This document shows, piece after piece, positions 34,412 through 45,588 of a stretch of DNA of 64,000 nt. The first letter of the stretch is position 1, and every line of letters starts with the position of its first letter. Source of the DNA: Amphirosellinia nigrospora (lineage: Eukaryota > Ascomycota > Sordariomycetes > Xylariales > Xylariaceae); assembly GCA_004123355.1 (NCBI GenBank), contig SCHM01000001.1, forward strand, positions 9,062,193-9,126,192, read 5' to 3'. The notes under the pieces were generated by a model. That model was not told where the DNA came from. It saw only the letters and a list, made by a program, of their open reading frames with translations, and searched no databases. The translations under genes were made by a program, and so were the position numbers.

Positions 34412-37400
34412 TTAGAATGCCGAGACACATGGGTAGGCATATTCATTTCCGCCCCGAGCTAGTAACCTCTCGTGCAACTCGACGACAACATCGCTCCAAG
34501 ACTCTGTCTCTTCGGTGCGGACCACAGTCCCGATGCGAGTCGCCAAGTACTCAACAACATTGTCAATTTTAAAATGCTCCCATAACGACGCGTGCTTGGG
34601 GAGTTATCGATACCTGTAAGTCATCCAGGGCGTGTCGACGTGAAGCGAAAGCTCAATCTCAACCTTTGTCTCCAGCGGAGCGAGGAGGAGCGCAGATCGG
34701 ATAGCAATGGAGGAGTCAGAGGTGCGCGCGACAGTGGTGGGAACGTGCAGTTCAAGAGGCGTATCTCTGCCGCCACTTGATTTGCCTTCTTCACGCCCAC
34801 TAACCGCGCTCAGCATGTCGTGAATCTTGGTCTTATTCCGCGCTTGAGCCATCCCGCGTACATGATCCCTGATACATTGGACAAAGAAATCCTTTTCAGG
34901 CATTGTGGGCACAGGATCGCGGTCGCGGTTGGCTGCAATGTACCAGAGGTCAATCCGTGAGTCTGAAGATTTGCCACTCTGCCAAATGACGAGATGTCAA
35001 ACACAAGCTGAATTTCCCGCTGAAACGTCATCGAAATGGTGGTATCAGACAGGCCTGTAATGGCCCAGCCGTGCCGTCTCTCTAACTCATCCACTTTGGC
35101 TGTTATGGAATTAGTCATACCATTCGGAAAATTAGTTACTAAGTAGTGTGTCCTTACCTTTGAGAGAATTGATTTCATTAGATGTCCATCTCTGCATTCC
35201 TCCCGTACCTTTTCAGCTTCTTCGATGCAACAACACAACTATTCTTCCTTTGTGTGGCTGTGTCAACATCTGATTCCGTTTCAGTCAACTCCTTTCGCAG
35301 TTCCTCAATTTTCCGTTTCTTCGTCTCAATCTCTGAATCGAGATTGGTAAGCTCTGTGCGCGCGGATTGTAGGCCCTGCGGGTCGCAATCTGCGAGCTCC
35401 TGTGCTACGGATTCAAGATCTTCGCGCTGCGTTGTCAGTGCCTCGAACTGCTGAGCTAGGCGGGGCAACATAGAATCAAGGAGTGTTTGCTGTTTTTGCA
35501 AGAGTTCCTTATCCGCCTCCATGCCCTCAAAAATATTGTCAAGGCCTTCCTTGAGTCATCCTGAAGTTTCATGCGCCACTCGTACCACATAGCTTTGCTG
35601 AGTAACCGTGCGTGGGTTTTGACATTTTTGAATTGGTTGTCCATCAAGGTCTTGAACTCTGGAGTTGCCGTTATATACTCTTTAAAAAGAGGTGGGTTCT
35701 CCTCAAAAGTTTCCGTCTCGATTTCTCGAACAATCCTTCGGCCTTCTGAAATGTACTTTTTCAACTCTCGACAAGACTGGCAGAAGTTAGCATATCTTTG
35801 CCAATAATATTACCCTTCTAGTGTACGGTTGACTTACATGCTGGTAAAGTTCTAGCATCGGGACCGTGCAGGCACCAGCTACGACACAGCGTTCCAAAGA
35901 GAGATCCTCCTCATCTCGAAGGTTGTCCTTCTGGGTGTTGGGTGCCTGGGTGTGCCTCCGTTTTGTAGTGGTTAGTTCCATGAACCTGATACTGGTCATG
36001 TTTAGAAAGTCCTGCAGATGAATATGTTCTCCATCGTTGACCTCAGGATTTGATAAGGGAGCCATGTCATGGAAGGTAAATGTATTGGTGGGCTGATCTG
36101 ATGGCATATTCTTGAAGCGGCTGTTGCTCGGCGGCGAAGAGGCGAGATCAAGGCCCTTGCTTGGCGAGAGTGCTGAGGGAGGAACCATAATACTTCCAGT
36201 CCCAAACTCCAATGTTCTGGTAGTAGATCTATTGAACCGACCTGTAGTCTCCTCCTTCGACGGTGGCGCGCCTAATCGGACGTTTTTGACGGGGCTGCTT
36301 TGATGATTCTTAAGCCGTTTAACGCCATCTCGATCATAATTGTCATCTTCCTCGTCAAGCTCGGCAGGCCGCTTCCCGAGAAGACCAGCAGCGCTACCAA
36401 CATGTAGGCTCTTCCGGCTCTAAGGAGGTTTTTCTTGGGAGTCATACTTGAGATCATGTCTTTCAACGTAGCTGTACCATTTCCTCGTCCTCCTCAGCTT
36501 GCCCATCGAGAGCACTATTCCTATTCTCTTTAGCTTGAACTTCTCGGCGCTCCCCGTCAAGTTCATTTGCCATGATCTGTGGCTCTGTGAAACTGACAGC
36601 TCTGAAATTCTCTCGGCGAATAAACTGATTAGCGGTATCACCGATCGAGCCTCGCCGATCAAGGAGCTCGGTGACTTTCGGTGATCCAAGACCAGAGCGA
36701 TCAGCACCAATGCCGGAGAGCCTGCGCTTCTGCGGCGTGAGCAATCTGAGGGGTTTAATACCGGTGGCGGAATCTTGTTGGAAGATTGATAACCGGTTTC
36801 TGTGGACAGTAGCTGACCTGGGTGATTTGGTAGCCAAATTCAGAGCTGTTCTCTTAGGAGAAGGATCGTCTTTGTGATGGTAGTGAGGTTGGTGTTTCAT
36901 CGGACTTGATTGTAGAGAGTACTGGGTAGATCTGATTCGTCTGGGCTCGCGGGCTTGGAAGCGAAAAGATTGCGCTTAGGAGACTTTCCTTTTAGAGTTT
37001 CCGAAGCTCGTCGATCACTGCTGCGGCGAAGTCCTTTCCCTCGAAGCGGAAGTTTATCGGGGCTCTCAGATTCTGAGATATCTCTAGCTGCATTCATTTC
37101 AGGCAGATGGCCCTTCGAGGGTGATACTGGCATGTCGTCTCCGTCTGGTACGTCTACTTTTGTTCCATGATTTGTCTGGCTGGGTATGATTTTGGGCTGG
37201 AGAAGGATCTCTGATAATCCGGCCAACCGCCGTGGTCATATCCATACCCATCGTCATATCTGTCTCATCTTCATTATCGTTGCCTGCCGGTATGATGCGG
37301 CCGAGGCCGACTGTCATATCCATAGTTACTTCGTCATCTTTCGCCAGAGTGTGGCGGCGAGCAAGAGACATTCTCCGCTTGACAGCATTTGATTTGGATG

Positions 37401-38948
37401 TCGACACGACACCACCCATGACGGTAGTAAGCTCCATCGACATATCTTCATCGTCTTCATAATCGGTAAGATCAGCTGTCCGGAGGCCATTCCTTATACC
37501 GCCAATTGCCGTGGTAAACTCCATAGTGGCATCTTCCACCGAGACATCCTCGAATCTGTCGTCATTGCCCGCTGCTGGGCCTTCGTCTGATGCCATGAGG
37601 GGAGGATGCCCCAAGGACTCTCGTAACATCCATAGACATCTCTCTTCCTGGGAATCATTTTGGGTATTGTTTAGCGATGATATAATGCCTCCAACAGAGC
37701 TCGTAATGTCCATATCCATAAGCGCCGTATCCTCTCCTTCGTCATGAGCTGGACTTGGCTGATTTTCTTGCTCATGAGCAGTACTGGTCGACTTTGATAC
37801 AGGTTTCTTAACCAACCAAAGGAAGGAATAATCTCCTCTTCTTCATCAATTCTTTGGGTTTCAGCTCGTCGAGTAGCTAGTCTGAGAGTATTGTCTAGAG
37901 TGTCGTTATCATCATCCAAGAAGCCTGGGCGAGCTGTGATGCCTGATGCAAAGGATGTACCAGTCATTCATCAGCATCGAGATCCATAGTCACCCCTCAG
38001 CATCCGAGTCACTGCCAGAATCTGAAATAATTTCCTCATGTACCTCAGTCGCTTCAGAATCCGAGCTATAGACACTAGAGGCCAACGTCAGGTCATCGTG
38101 GTTGTTGGTATGGCCATTGGCGGATATTCCAGAGCTTCTACGTCGATTCTTCTGATGCAAGCCCCGCTGATCTTCGGGAGAATATGAAATCAAGTCTTCT
38201 TCAACTTTATCTGGAGGTGTAGAGGGAGGATCAGTATCCTCGGCGAAGGCGCTCGGCTGCGATGAAGTTCTTGTAGTGTCACTCGACGTGGTTGAATCTT
38301 GCATGTACTCGATTTCGTGGAAGGTGTGGAGAGTAGCCTCAGCGGCAAAGGATACCCGTCGGTTGGCGAGGGACTTTCTCCGTGCTTCGCGTCGATCCTT
38401 AATCTCCTTTTTAGCTGTTCCTCTCCTTTTCTTCACGCTCTCGAGCAGCGCCTGTTGTTGCTCCTCGGTGCGCAATGCGACCTTGGTGCCAGATGAAGAT
38501 GGGTCGTCATTCTGGAAAGGGTTCGGCAGCTTGTCGAGGCCTTGAACGGTGCCCGATGGAGGGGACTTTCTCGAAGAGCCTTTTGATTTGTGCGGGGGTA
38601 TTCTTGTAGCTGAGGCATCGTGGGCTTGAGGATGGATCGTGGCGCTGGTCTGGAGGTGGCGGCGAGCGACTAGATGGCAATTAATAACCCGAATTCCCGG
38701 TAAGTGAGGTGCATTGTGCATTGCATACCAACACGCCGATTTCCAGAACCCGCCTTTAAGATATCAAGACCGCCAGGGCCCATGCTCTTACTACGCGACT
38801 TCTTCCGGCTCGCATTACCAGCCAGAGAGCTAGCCAAGTCAACGGTGATGTTTTCTTTTTCTATTCTTTTACGAACTGGCGAGTGGCCTGTTGATTTCCG
38901 CGGTCGCCGTGTCGACGGAAGCGTCACGTCAGTGTGGCTAGACATCAC
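34412..38948 (-). CDS. SPC7: kinetochore scaffold Spc7/KNL1
   Basis: KNL1/Spc105 homologue, the outer-kinetochore scaffold that recruits checkpoint proteins and PP1. Starts MSSHTDVTLPSTRRPRKSTG. Both PP1-docking motifs are visible: SILK (in RPAPRSILKPTMPQ, near 38630) and RVSF (in ANRRVSFAAEATLHTF). Five MELT-like repeats lie at 37200-37720: MDITSSVGGI, MEFTTAIGGI, MELTTVMGGV, MDMTVGLGRI, MDMTTAVGRI. The C-terminal Spc7 domain has the coiled coil (FKTLMDNQFKNVKTHARLLS, then LAQQFEALTTQREDLESVAQ) and ends in the RWD-type region (ITPQARVV, FKIDNVVEYLATRIG, WSDVVVELHERLLARGG). The stop is placed at 34412-34414, beyond the end of the last long open frame. Several one-base shortfalls occur, at C3 34628-34630, C3 34579-34581 and A2 34584-34585 (+ strand complement). 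An intron follows GSGNRR near 38720. Exact exon boundaries elsewhere were not resolved. Confidence 0.9.
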
Positions 38949-39618
38949 AGCAACGTTGTGAAAGGCAGGTCTTAGAGTCTCGCAAACGGACGTTCTTAAT
39001 ACGAATTTAAGATAATGCCGACTTTAGACGGCGCGTCGCATAGTGATTGGGAGATGCGATAGCAAATGTTAGGTGCTCGTAGGCTGGGATCAGTTGCAAA
39101 ATGGTCCCAAATACAAACGAGAGGCTACGAATTGGTGTATATACAGGGAGGTGGAGGCAAATGTGAGTGCGTGCCAATTCCTAGTCTGGTTGGTGATCGC
39201 GTCTGGAAGAGAATTGTTTGTAAACATGATGCAGGTGGGGGTAGTTACCAGGTACGTTCTTCATTACCGTCCTGCCGGCAGCTATACTACACCACATCAG
39301 GTAAGTGGGCACCGTGGGGCACACACCTAGGTACTTAGGTACTATAGCTACATTGTACTGGCTAAGGACGCCCTCCCCATTACTGGAGAGTTATTAATAA
39401 AAATCGCCTCGCAATCGTGCAAGTTGCTGGACTTCTTTAGTGACGAAAACAACATAGGCTGGCTGGTGATAGAGATTTTGATTTTATCTTCAGAGCTAAC
39501 AACACCTTGTTACCAAAGCGCTCGCGGACCTATTGTCTGAATTTGTGCAGTTATTGTTTCGTAAGATTATACGCAACATTCTGTGCAGCATGAACGATAT
39601 GATATAACTCGCCCTCAA

Positions 39619-39622
<4 letters not shown>

Positions 39623-39649
<27 letters not shown>
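39623..39649. repeat. poly-T run of 27
   Basis: An uninterrupted run of T. It may be a reverse-oriented poly-A tail of an old retroposed copy, but no recognisable body lies to its right, so a simple homopolymer is as likely. Confidence 0.8.
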
Positions 39650-39879
39650 GGAACCTGGACTTACATTCGCCGAACCTAGGTGCCTCCGATGAATTAATAC
39701 AAACATTCACAATGAGAGGTTATATATGCGCATACATATAAATAAGGAATCACTCACGTGTTTGTTAATTTCACAAACGTCTCGCACACATCTATTATGA
39801 GGCGCTTATTATTTTGTAGGCTACTATAGCTTTATGTTATCTTAATATGAATGGCAGCTTCTCGGTTCTGCACGAGTCT

Positions 39880-40040
39880 CTACACGGACAACATGTACCT
39901 ATTCCCATAGCCTGGCGGACCTCCACAAAATTGTGCTCTCAGAGTCTGTCCTATTTCGGCCCTCAGTATAGGCCCGAGAAAGTCTTCGGTGAAGACTTTG
40001 AGACTCGTACGATCTACTGTGTGTAAACCCTTATTCCAAG
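39880..40040 (+). repeat. dispersed repeat family A, copy 3
   Basis: Same-orientation partner of copy 1. Shared landmarks in order: CCTATTCC, TTGTGCT, GAGTCT, AGTATAGGCC-like word, CTTCGGTGAAG(A/G)CTTTGAG, GATCTACTGT. Copy 2 (about 20190-20330) matches its complement. Confidence 0.55.
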
Positions 40041-40803
40041 TCTGTGATCTGGATCCGTGCAGCAGTGTGGTAGATGCTCAAAGTACCTCGACATGCTTGA
40101 TATTAGAGGGGAAACGAAGATGAGGGCCATCTCATAACTGAGAAATCATTTTTGAATATTGCATGGAAGAAGCTATCTTGCGAGGTCACCAACCTATATT
40201 CATCCGTCATTGCATATTCGATCGATCGACCCTGTTACTGGCTGATAGGCTCTCTAGCTGTGCTTCCCAGCTCGTAGGATAACTTGAGTAACACGCTCTT
40301 AAAAGCTGAGGAGAGGGCTTCCATTACTAGAAAGCTCCAATATCTTACGAAATAGAATAATATTATAGCAACAAATAATCATCATCAAAAAGAAGTCAAA
40401 TTATTTTCGTGAAAATGTTAGAACTCAGCATATATAATCTGCAGGTTGTTAGCATTGAGTTCTTGCTGCATGGCATTGTGGACGAGATCTCAAGATTTCA
40501 TTAAGCGTCAGCTTGGGTGTAAGGTGCCACAATCCTCCAAAAATTACAGTGGATCAGTGATGGGAGAAGACCCGCTTCTTTTAGGCACTAGCCACACTTT
40601 ATCAGTAGTTATCATCCTCCTGCGCCACAGGTGGTTGTGCGCAAGCGAAATTCAGCCCACACACTCTTTAGATTTTGCACTCCTCCATTTTTTGACTGCC
40701 TGCGACCTGTCCCGCGATATTCTGACGCCAACCGCCAATCTCAATCGACCAACACCGATCCCGAAGTCAACCTTTCTTGCGACGTCGACAAACATTCGCA
40801 ACC

Positions 40804-42234
40804 ATGGCCACTGGTATGTATAAAATCTCCTATACATAATCCCCTAGCCTTCGTATTTCGTAGTATCTAAACCTCTCATGATGCATGACTTCGAGATCTT
40901 GACTGACCATGTTTCTGTGCAGAGTTGACCGTCCAGTCGGAGGTACGAACCCTTGTAGATTCCAGCGACTCAAAATCGAGACGACGACAGCTTTCAATAC
41001 ATGAGATGGATATGTTGAACGCCTATACTAACACTGAACGCAGCGTGCTTTCCAAAAGCAGCCTCACATCTTCCAAAACAGCAAGACGAAGGCGAAGTCG
41101 GCCCGCCCAGGTAATTCCCAACCCGACAGTGCGCGCGACCGACTGTCCATGCTAACATTTTTGGTACAGGCAAGTCAGGAAAGGTGTGTGACACGCCCGC
41201 GACGAACGAGTAGGCCAGCAACTTACATGTCGAACAGAGATGGTACAAGGATGTCGGTCTGGGCTTCCGTGAGTATTTCTGAATTATTTGTTCTCCAATT
41301 GGTATAAACGGTAGTTCCTAACTCTTAATCCTTCAAAAGGTACCCCGAAGACTGCCATTGAGGGCTCGTACATCGGTATGTCAAATCGATACCCGCTCGA
41401 GAATTTGTCGCATGTGGTCGGATTACGGCGAATGACGTTGCGGCTGTCATATCCCGGACCGCAAAGGAAGGGCGAAACAGCGCTTCATCCCGAACGAATC
41501 CAATATCTGCACCGGGCGCACTGCGGGAGGGGTCTGCGATGGTCTCTTGGACATGGGATACTAATTTTGATTTACAGACAAGAAGTGCCCCTTCACTGGA
41601 ATGGTTTCCATCCGTGGCAGAATCCTGACTGGCACTGTAAGCTTGGTGCTCCAGAATTGTTTAATTCGTCGGCCAACTAACCCCTTCCTAGGTTGTCTCG
41701 ACCAAGATGCACAGAACCATCATCATCCGACGTGAATACCTCCGTGAGTACTCGAGCTTTCGCATCTCGATTCTTGGATGCATAAACCTATAATGAAATC
41801 ATGGTTGACTAATTATTGCGACAGACTTTATCCGCAAGTCAGTTTACCCTCCATGAGCGAAGTCTCGAGGCTCTGACTAACGTAATCGCGTAATAGGTAC
41901 TCTCGTTACGAGAAGCGACACAAGAACATCGCCGCCCACTGCTCGCCCGCTTTCCGGTAAGCAATTCCCGGGACAATTTTTTACTTGTTTTGGCATGTTT
42001 CGGAGCATGAGATTTCCTGTCTTAAATAAACGAGTGTTTAAAAGCTTTTAAAAGCTCACAAAACCCTCGGCAATCGGCTCCGAATAGCAATGACTGACTC
42101 TATGTTACAGTGTCGAGGAGGGTGACCATGTTACCGTCGGTCAGTGCCGACCTCTGAGCAAGACGGTCCGATTCAACGTTCTCCGCGTGCTTCCCCGAAC
42201 TGGCAAGGCGGTCAAGAAGTTCAGCAAGTTCTAA
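40804..42234 (+). CDS. RPS11: 40S ribosomal protein S11 (uS17)
   Basis: Small-subunit ribosomal protein of the uS17 family. Eleven exons were placed: 40804-40813, 40923-40942, 41044-41110, 41170-41183, 41238-41268, 41340-41375, 41578-41636, 41692-41743, 41825-41837, 41897-41956, 42111-42234. They total 486 bases, giving 161 residues with no frame problem. The product starts [20 protein letters not shown] and includes [75 protein letters not shown] and [15 protein letters not shown], ending KAVKKFSKF. All are classic S11 sequence. The intron density is high even for a fungal ribosomal gene; exons of 10, 20, 14 and 13 bases are unusually small, which is why no long open frame marks this gene. 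Confidence 0.96.
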
Positions 42235-43220
42235 GTTTAGGCACTCTTACGGGCATCGATGGCGTTGTTGCTTCACGGTTCATGATACAGATTTTCGGAA
42301 CGGGCGGTCCATAGGCTTAAACGGCGGCACGGAAGAATGCCAGCCGGTAGTTCTGAAATGCAAAAAGAGAATACCACACCACGAGATGTATTTGCCCAAG
42401 ATGAGGCATATGGGTGAAAATGAGGAGCTGAATCGGCACTGGCTGTATGTGAATGGCGGCCAGAAGACTTGATGAGTTTCAGGGCCAACTCCCGGAATAG
42501 TGAGAATTGTCCCACTATGGCGTTCTCGACGCGCCAATGTGATGCTATCACCATGTAGCCAAGTTCTAAATTTTCAGAAGCAATTGCAACATTTGAGCGC
42601 TTCCTCGTCGAGCATCGCAGATCACGCTCGTATCCCGTTTTCAAGTATTACCACGTCAAAATAGTAGAGCAATGAACATCGATGGAGCACCATCTTACAC
42701 GTCTAGGATTGCGCATGTAGGTTTATGTTCGTGAGAAGATGAACTGTGCACTAATTAGGACAACAACGGTGTCCACAGGCCTGTTGAGCTGCGTCTATCA
42801 TGGATAGAGAGGTTAGTTAGGCCACAACGAGTAGCGAGTAGTTAATCATCTCTACTTGTTGATGCAGTTTTTACTTGACAACGTCCGGCGCACAAAACCA
42901 GATATATTTGCCATTTATCCTAAAAGCGATAAGCCATTGTTCAAGATAGTTGAATACCTGTTGGTTCACTTGAAACTATAAAGTTCAGTGCTCGTAGCTA
43001 TTCGGTGCATTTTGTGATTCGACATTTACGAATATATATTTACCATATAGGTAATACGTGCCATCCTTATCGATAAGTGCCATCCCGCTTCTAATCCAGA
43101 TTCCCGACTTTTCGATAGAACGGATACCTAAAGCCATCCAGGTGTGGAGCTCGAAAGCAGTCTCAGAGATCATACATATCGAACAAATCGAGGGAGAGAA
43201 ACTCTTCTGTATCGGCATAG
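42235..43220. other. intergenic, no gene seen
   Basis: About 1 kb between two + strand genes. The - strand open frame at 42273-42644 has no recognisable family features and overlaps the RPS11 3' end region. Confidence 0.45.
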
Positions 43221-44292
43221 ATGGGATGGTGGGACAGCCTCTGGGCCTCGAGCACGAGCGCCAACGATCCGCTGCGGAAGCTGGACCCGAAGCTCCGGGA
43301 ATTCCTCGAGAAAGAGTCGCCCGTGAAATACAATACCAGCGGCGCGCAACCCCCGACACCACAGAAGAAGCCTAGCGGGCCGACGACGGCGACGGCGACG
43401 ACGACGATACCGACACCAGAGACGGAGGAGAGAGGTAGCAACCCCGCATTGCCCCGGGAGAGCCAGTTTCAGGATGGCCGCTACGCACACCTGTGGAAGT
43501 CGTATCGGCCGCTCGCCGAGATCGAGGCCGAGACCAAGAGCGATCACGAGAAGCTGATGGATGTGCTGGAGGGCTATAAGGAGCGCAAGATGGAGATCGG
43601 CAGGGCCGCGCTGGAGAACTGCGCGCTCGAACAGGTCGACTGGCGCACCTGCATGTCGAACCCGTCCGTGACCGAGCGGTTGACCATGTGTCGAGACCAG
43701 GTCAAGAAGTTTGAACGATGCTATATGACACAAACGGTGCGTCTTTCTGTTATGCTACCGATATCACCGACAAAACCGGTCAACACATGCTATATTAGAA
43801 TAACGCTAACGCTATGTCCTTCAGAGATTACTCAAAGCCCTCGGATACCTCTCGAGCCTCGACCAAAACTCCCAGATCGAAGAAGACATTCAGATGCACG
43901 CCGACGCGCTCTACCACCGCATGCTGGAGCAAGAAGCCGAGATAGCAGCGGCCAAGAAAGAAGGACGGCCGATACCCAAATTCACACCACTCGTGCCGAG
44001 ACCCATGGTCGCCGCCGCGACACCCGATCCCGAACTGACGCCCGAGCAACAGGAGACGCTGAAGGCCAAGCTGGAGAAGGTGCCAGAGGAAGACCGCGCC
44101 GCCGAAGAAGAGGCCTTTAAGGGCGAGATGCGCGCCAAGGCCGAGGTCGCGTCGAGGGTCCAGGGCCTGTGGAAGCAGCAGGAGCTCGAGCGGCAGATGC
44201 GCAAACAGAAGGGCGAGGAGACGTTGTGGGATAAGGTCGCTGGCGCGTTTGGGGGCAACAACAATAGTAACGATAACGAGGAGAAGAAATAA
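43221..44292 (+). CDS. twin-CX9C domain protein
   Basis: A protein of 327 residues with a coiled-coil-helix twin-CX9C fold: C134-x9-C144-x12-C157-x9-C167 (CALEQVDWRTC and CRDQVKKFERC). Such domains are oxidised in the mitochondrial intermembrane space by the Mia40 pathway, so a mitochondrial location is likely but not shown. The N-terminus MGWWDSLWASS is conserved-looking, followed by DPLRKLDPKLREFLEKESPV and a Pro/Thr-rich linker. The C-terminal half is helical and charged (HADALYHRMLEQEAEIAAAK, LKAKLEKVPEEDRAAEEEAF), ending in a Lys/Glu-rich tail. The intron 43737-43824 (88 bases, GTGCGT, branch GCTAAC) was placed. Exons of 516 and 468 bases need no correction. Most twin-CX9C proteins are far shorter; here the motif lies mid-protein. 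Confidence 0.8.
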
Positions 44293-45588
44293 CGTAACAT
44301 CTCTCGATCTGACCAGAGGTTGTCCAGATACTTGCGGTTCTGATGAGTTCTGCGGAGCGACAAAAGAGAGAGGCTACCGTGCGCAACCCCCCAAATATCC
44401 TAACATGTTTCCAGAGGCGAACTTAACCCGGGGCGTATGGTCTAATGATTGTATAATATTGTATATAGAGCATGGCCCGTCAAGTTCCAAAATAACGATA
44501 TCTACGAAGACGAAATGAATCAATCTCGCTAGTAGGCATCATAAACGTGGCGTATTATCCCACAAGACGGCAGACTATTGCATTGACTACCAGGTTAGCT
44601 CACATTTTCAGTAAATCTGAAAATGAGCAAGTTGAACTTAGTTGGCGTTTTGAAAATGCACATATGTAAGTCTCGATCATCCTACACATGCATGCTAATT
44701 ACATTGATGAAACGATTGGTTTGGTCGGAGATGGCTGAAAGCTATGTATAGAGCTCTATCTACACAATTACACCTCTAAGCTGTAAACGAAATGACGAAG
44801 GCGATATAAGCGAGGCAATTAATCATGAATTAGTCACCAGAATGACGGCCAAAATCAAACAAATAGAAATCTCTAGAGCCGCCGACTTGACTTATACGCA
44901 AGGATCAGCCGAATCATCCTCAATCAGCGCTTGACTTGGAAATTTTCGATGGAAAGAGGATCATGCAACACATCGTGTTACAACCGAGATCAATCCGTCA
45001 CCCGACCCATCCGGTCCACCATGAAAATAAGCTTACCTCGGTGCATATCGACGGCACAACCACCGCTATTATCGTGACACGAGGCTGTGACTATAAGTCA
45101 GAACAAAGACTTCATCAGAAATCGTCAATCAAGTTCCAAAATATGACATCACATTATTGAGTATCTCCCCAGTCATTTTGGGTTTTTGGCCATACCATAT
45201 TGATCTAGCCCAAGACCTGCCTAAGACAAATCCCGCAGTCTAGATCAGCGGTGGAGAAATCCAAGAAAACACGAAATGAAATGAGATGAAATAGAATCAC
45301 GTACGCCAAGGACCAAGACGCCAGCCAAGAGATCGCCAAGAGATGGGGTCAAAAGCTTAGCCTGTTTGCTTCAACCTCACGTCTTGGGAAGGACAAGAAG
45401 CTACCGCTTGAAAACAACTTCGTATTTCTTCATGTAGAAAAAAGAAAAGGAATCGCTATATGGTAAGTCTAGTACTATCGCTAACAAAGAAGGGTACAAA
45501 TGAGTGAGAAATACAGCACTCGTGGGCCAGTGAAATTATTACTCTCCCACAACCGCGTCGAGCGATGTATAACTGGTGAAAGGCGGAA
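44293..45588. other. intergenic, no gene seen
   Basis: About 1.3 kb between convergent genes. No coding content recognised on either strand. Confidence 0.45.

Larger units (their letters stand above)
38949..40803. promoter_or_regulatory. divergent intergenic region SPC7/RPS11 with repeats
   Basis: About 1.85 kb between divergent start codons. It contains a 27-base T run (39623-39649) and copy 3 of the dispersed repeat (about 39880-40040). Pyrimidine-rich sequence just before the RPS11 start (40660-40690) fits a ribosomal-protein promoter or leader. No gene seen. Confidence 0.5.

Noticed and set aside
39623-39649. Poly-T run as proof of a retroposed gene copy.
   Set aside because: No coding or SINE-like body was recognised next to it.
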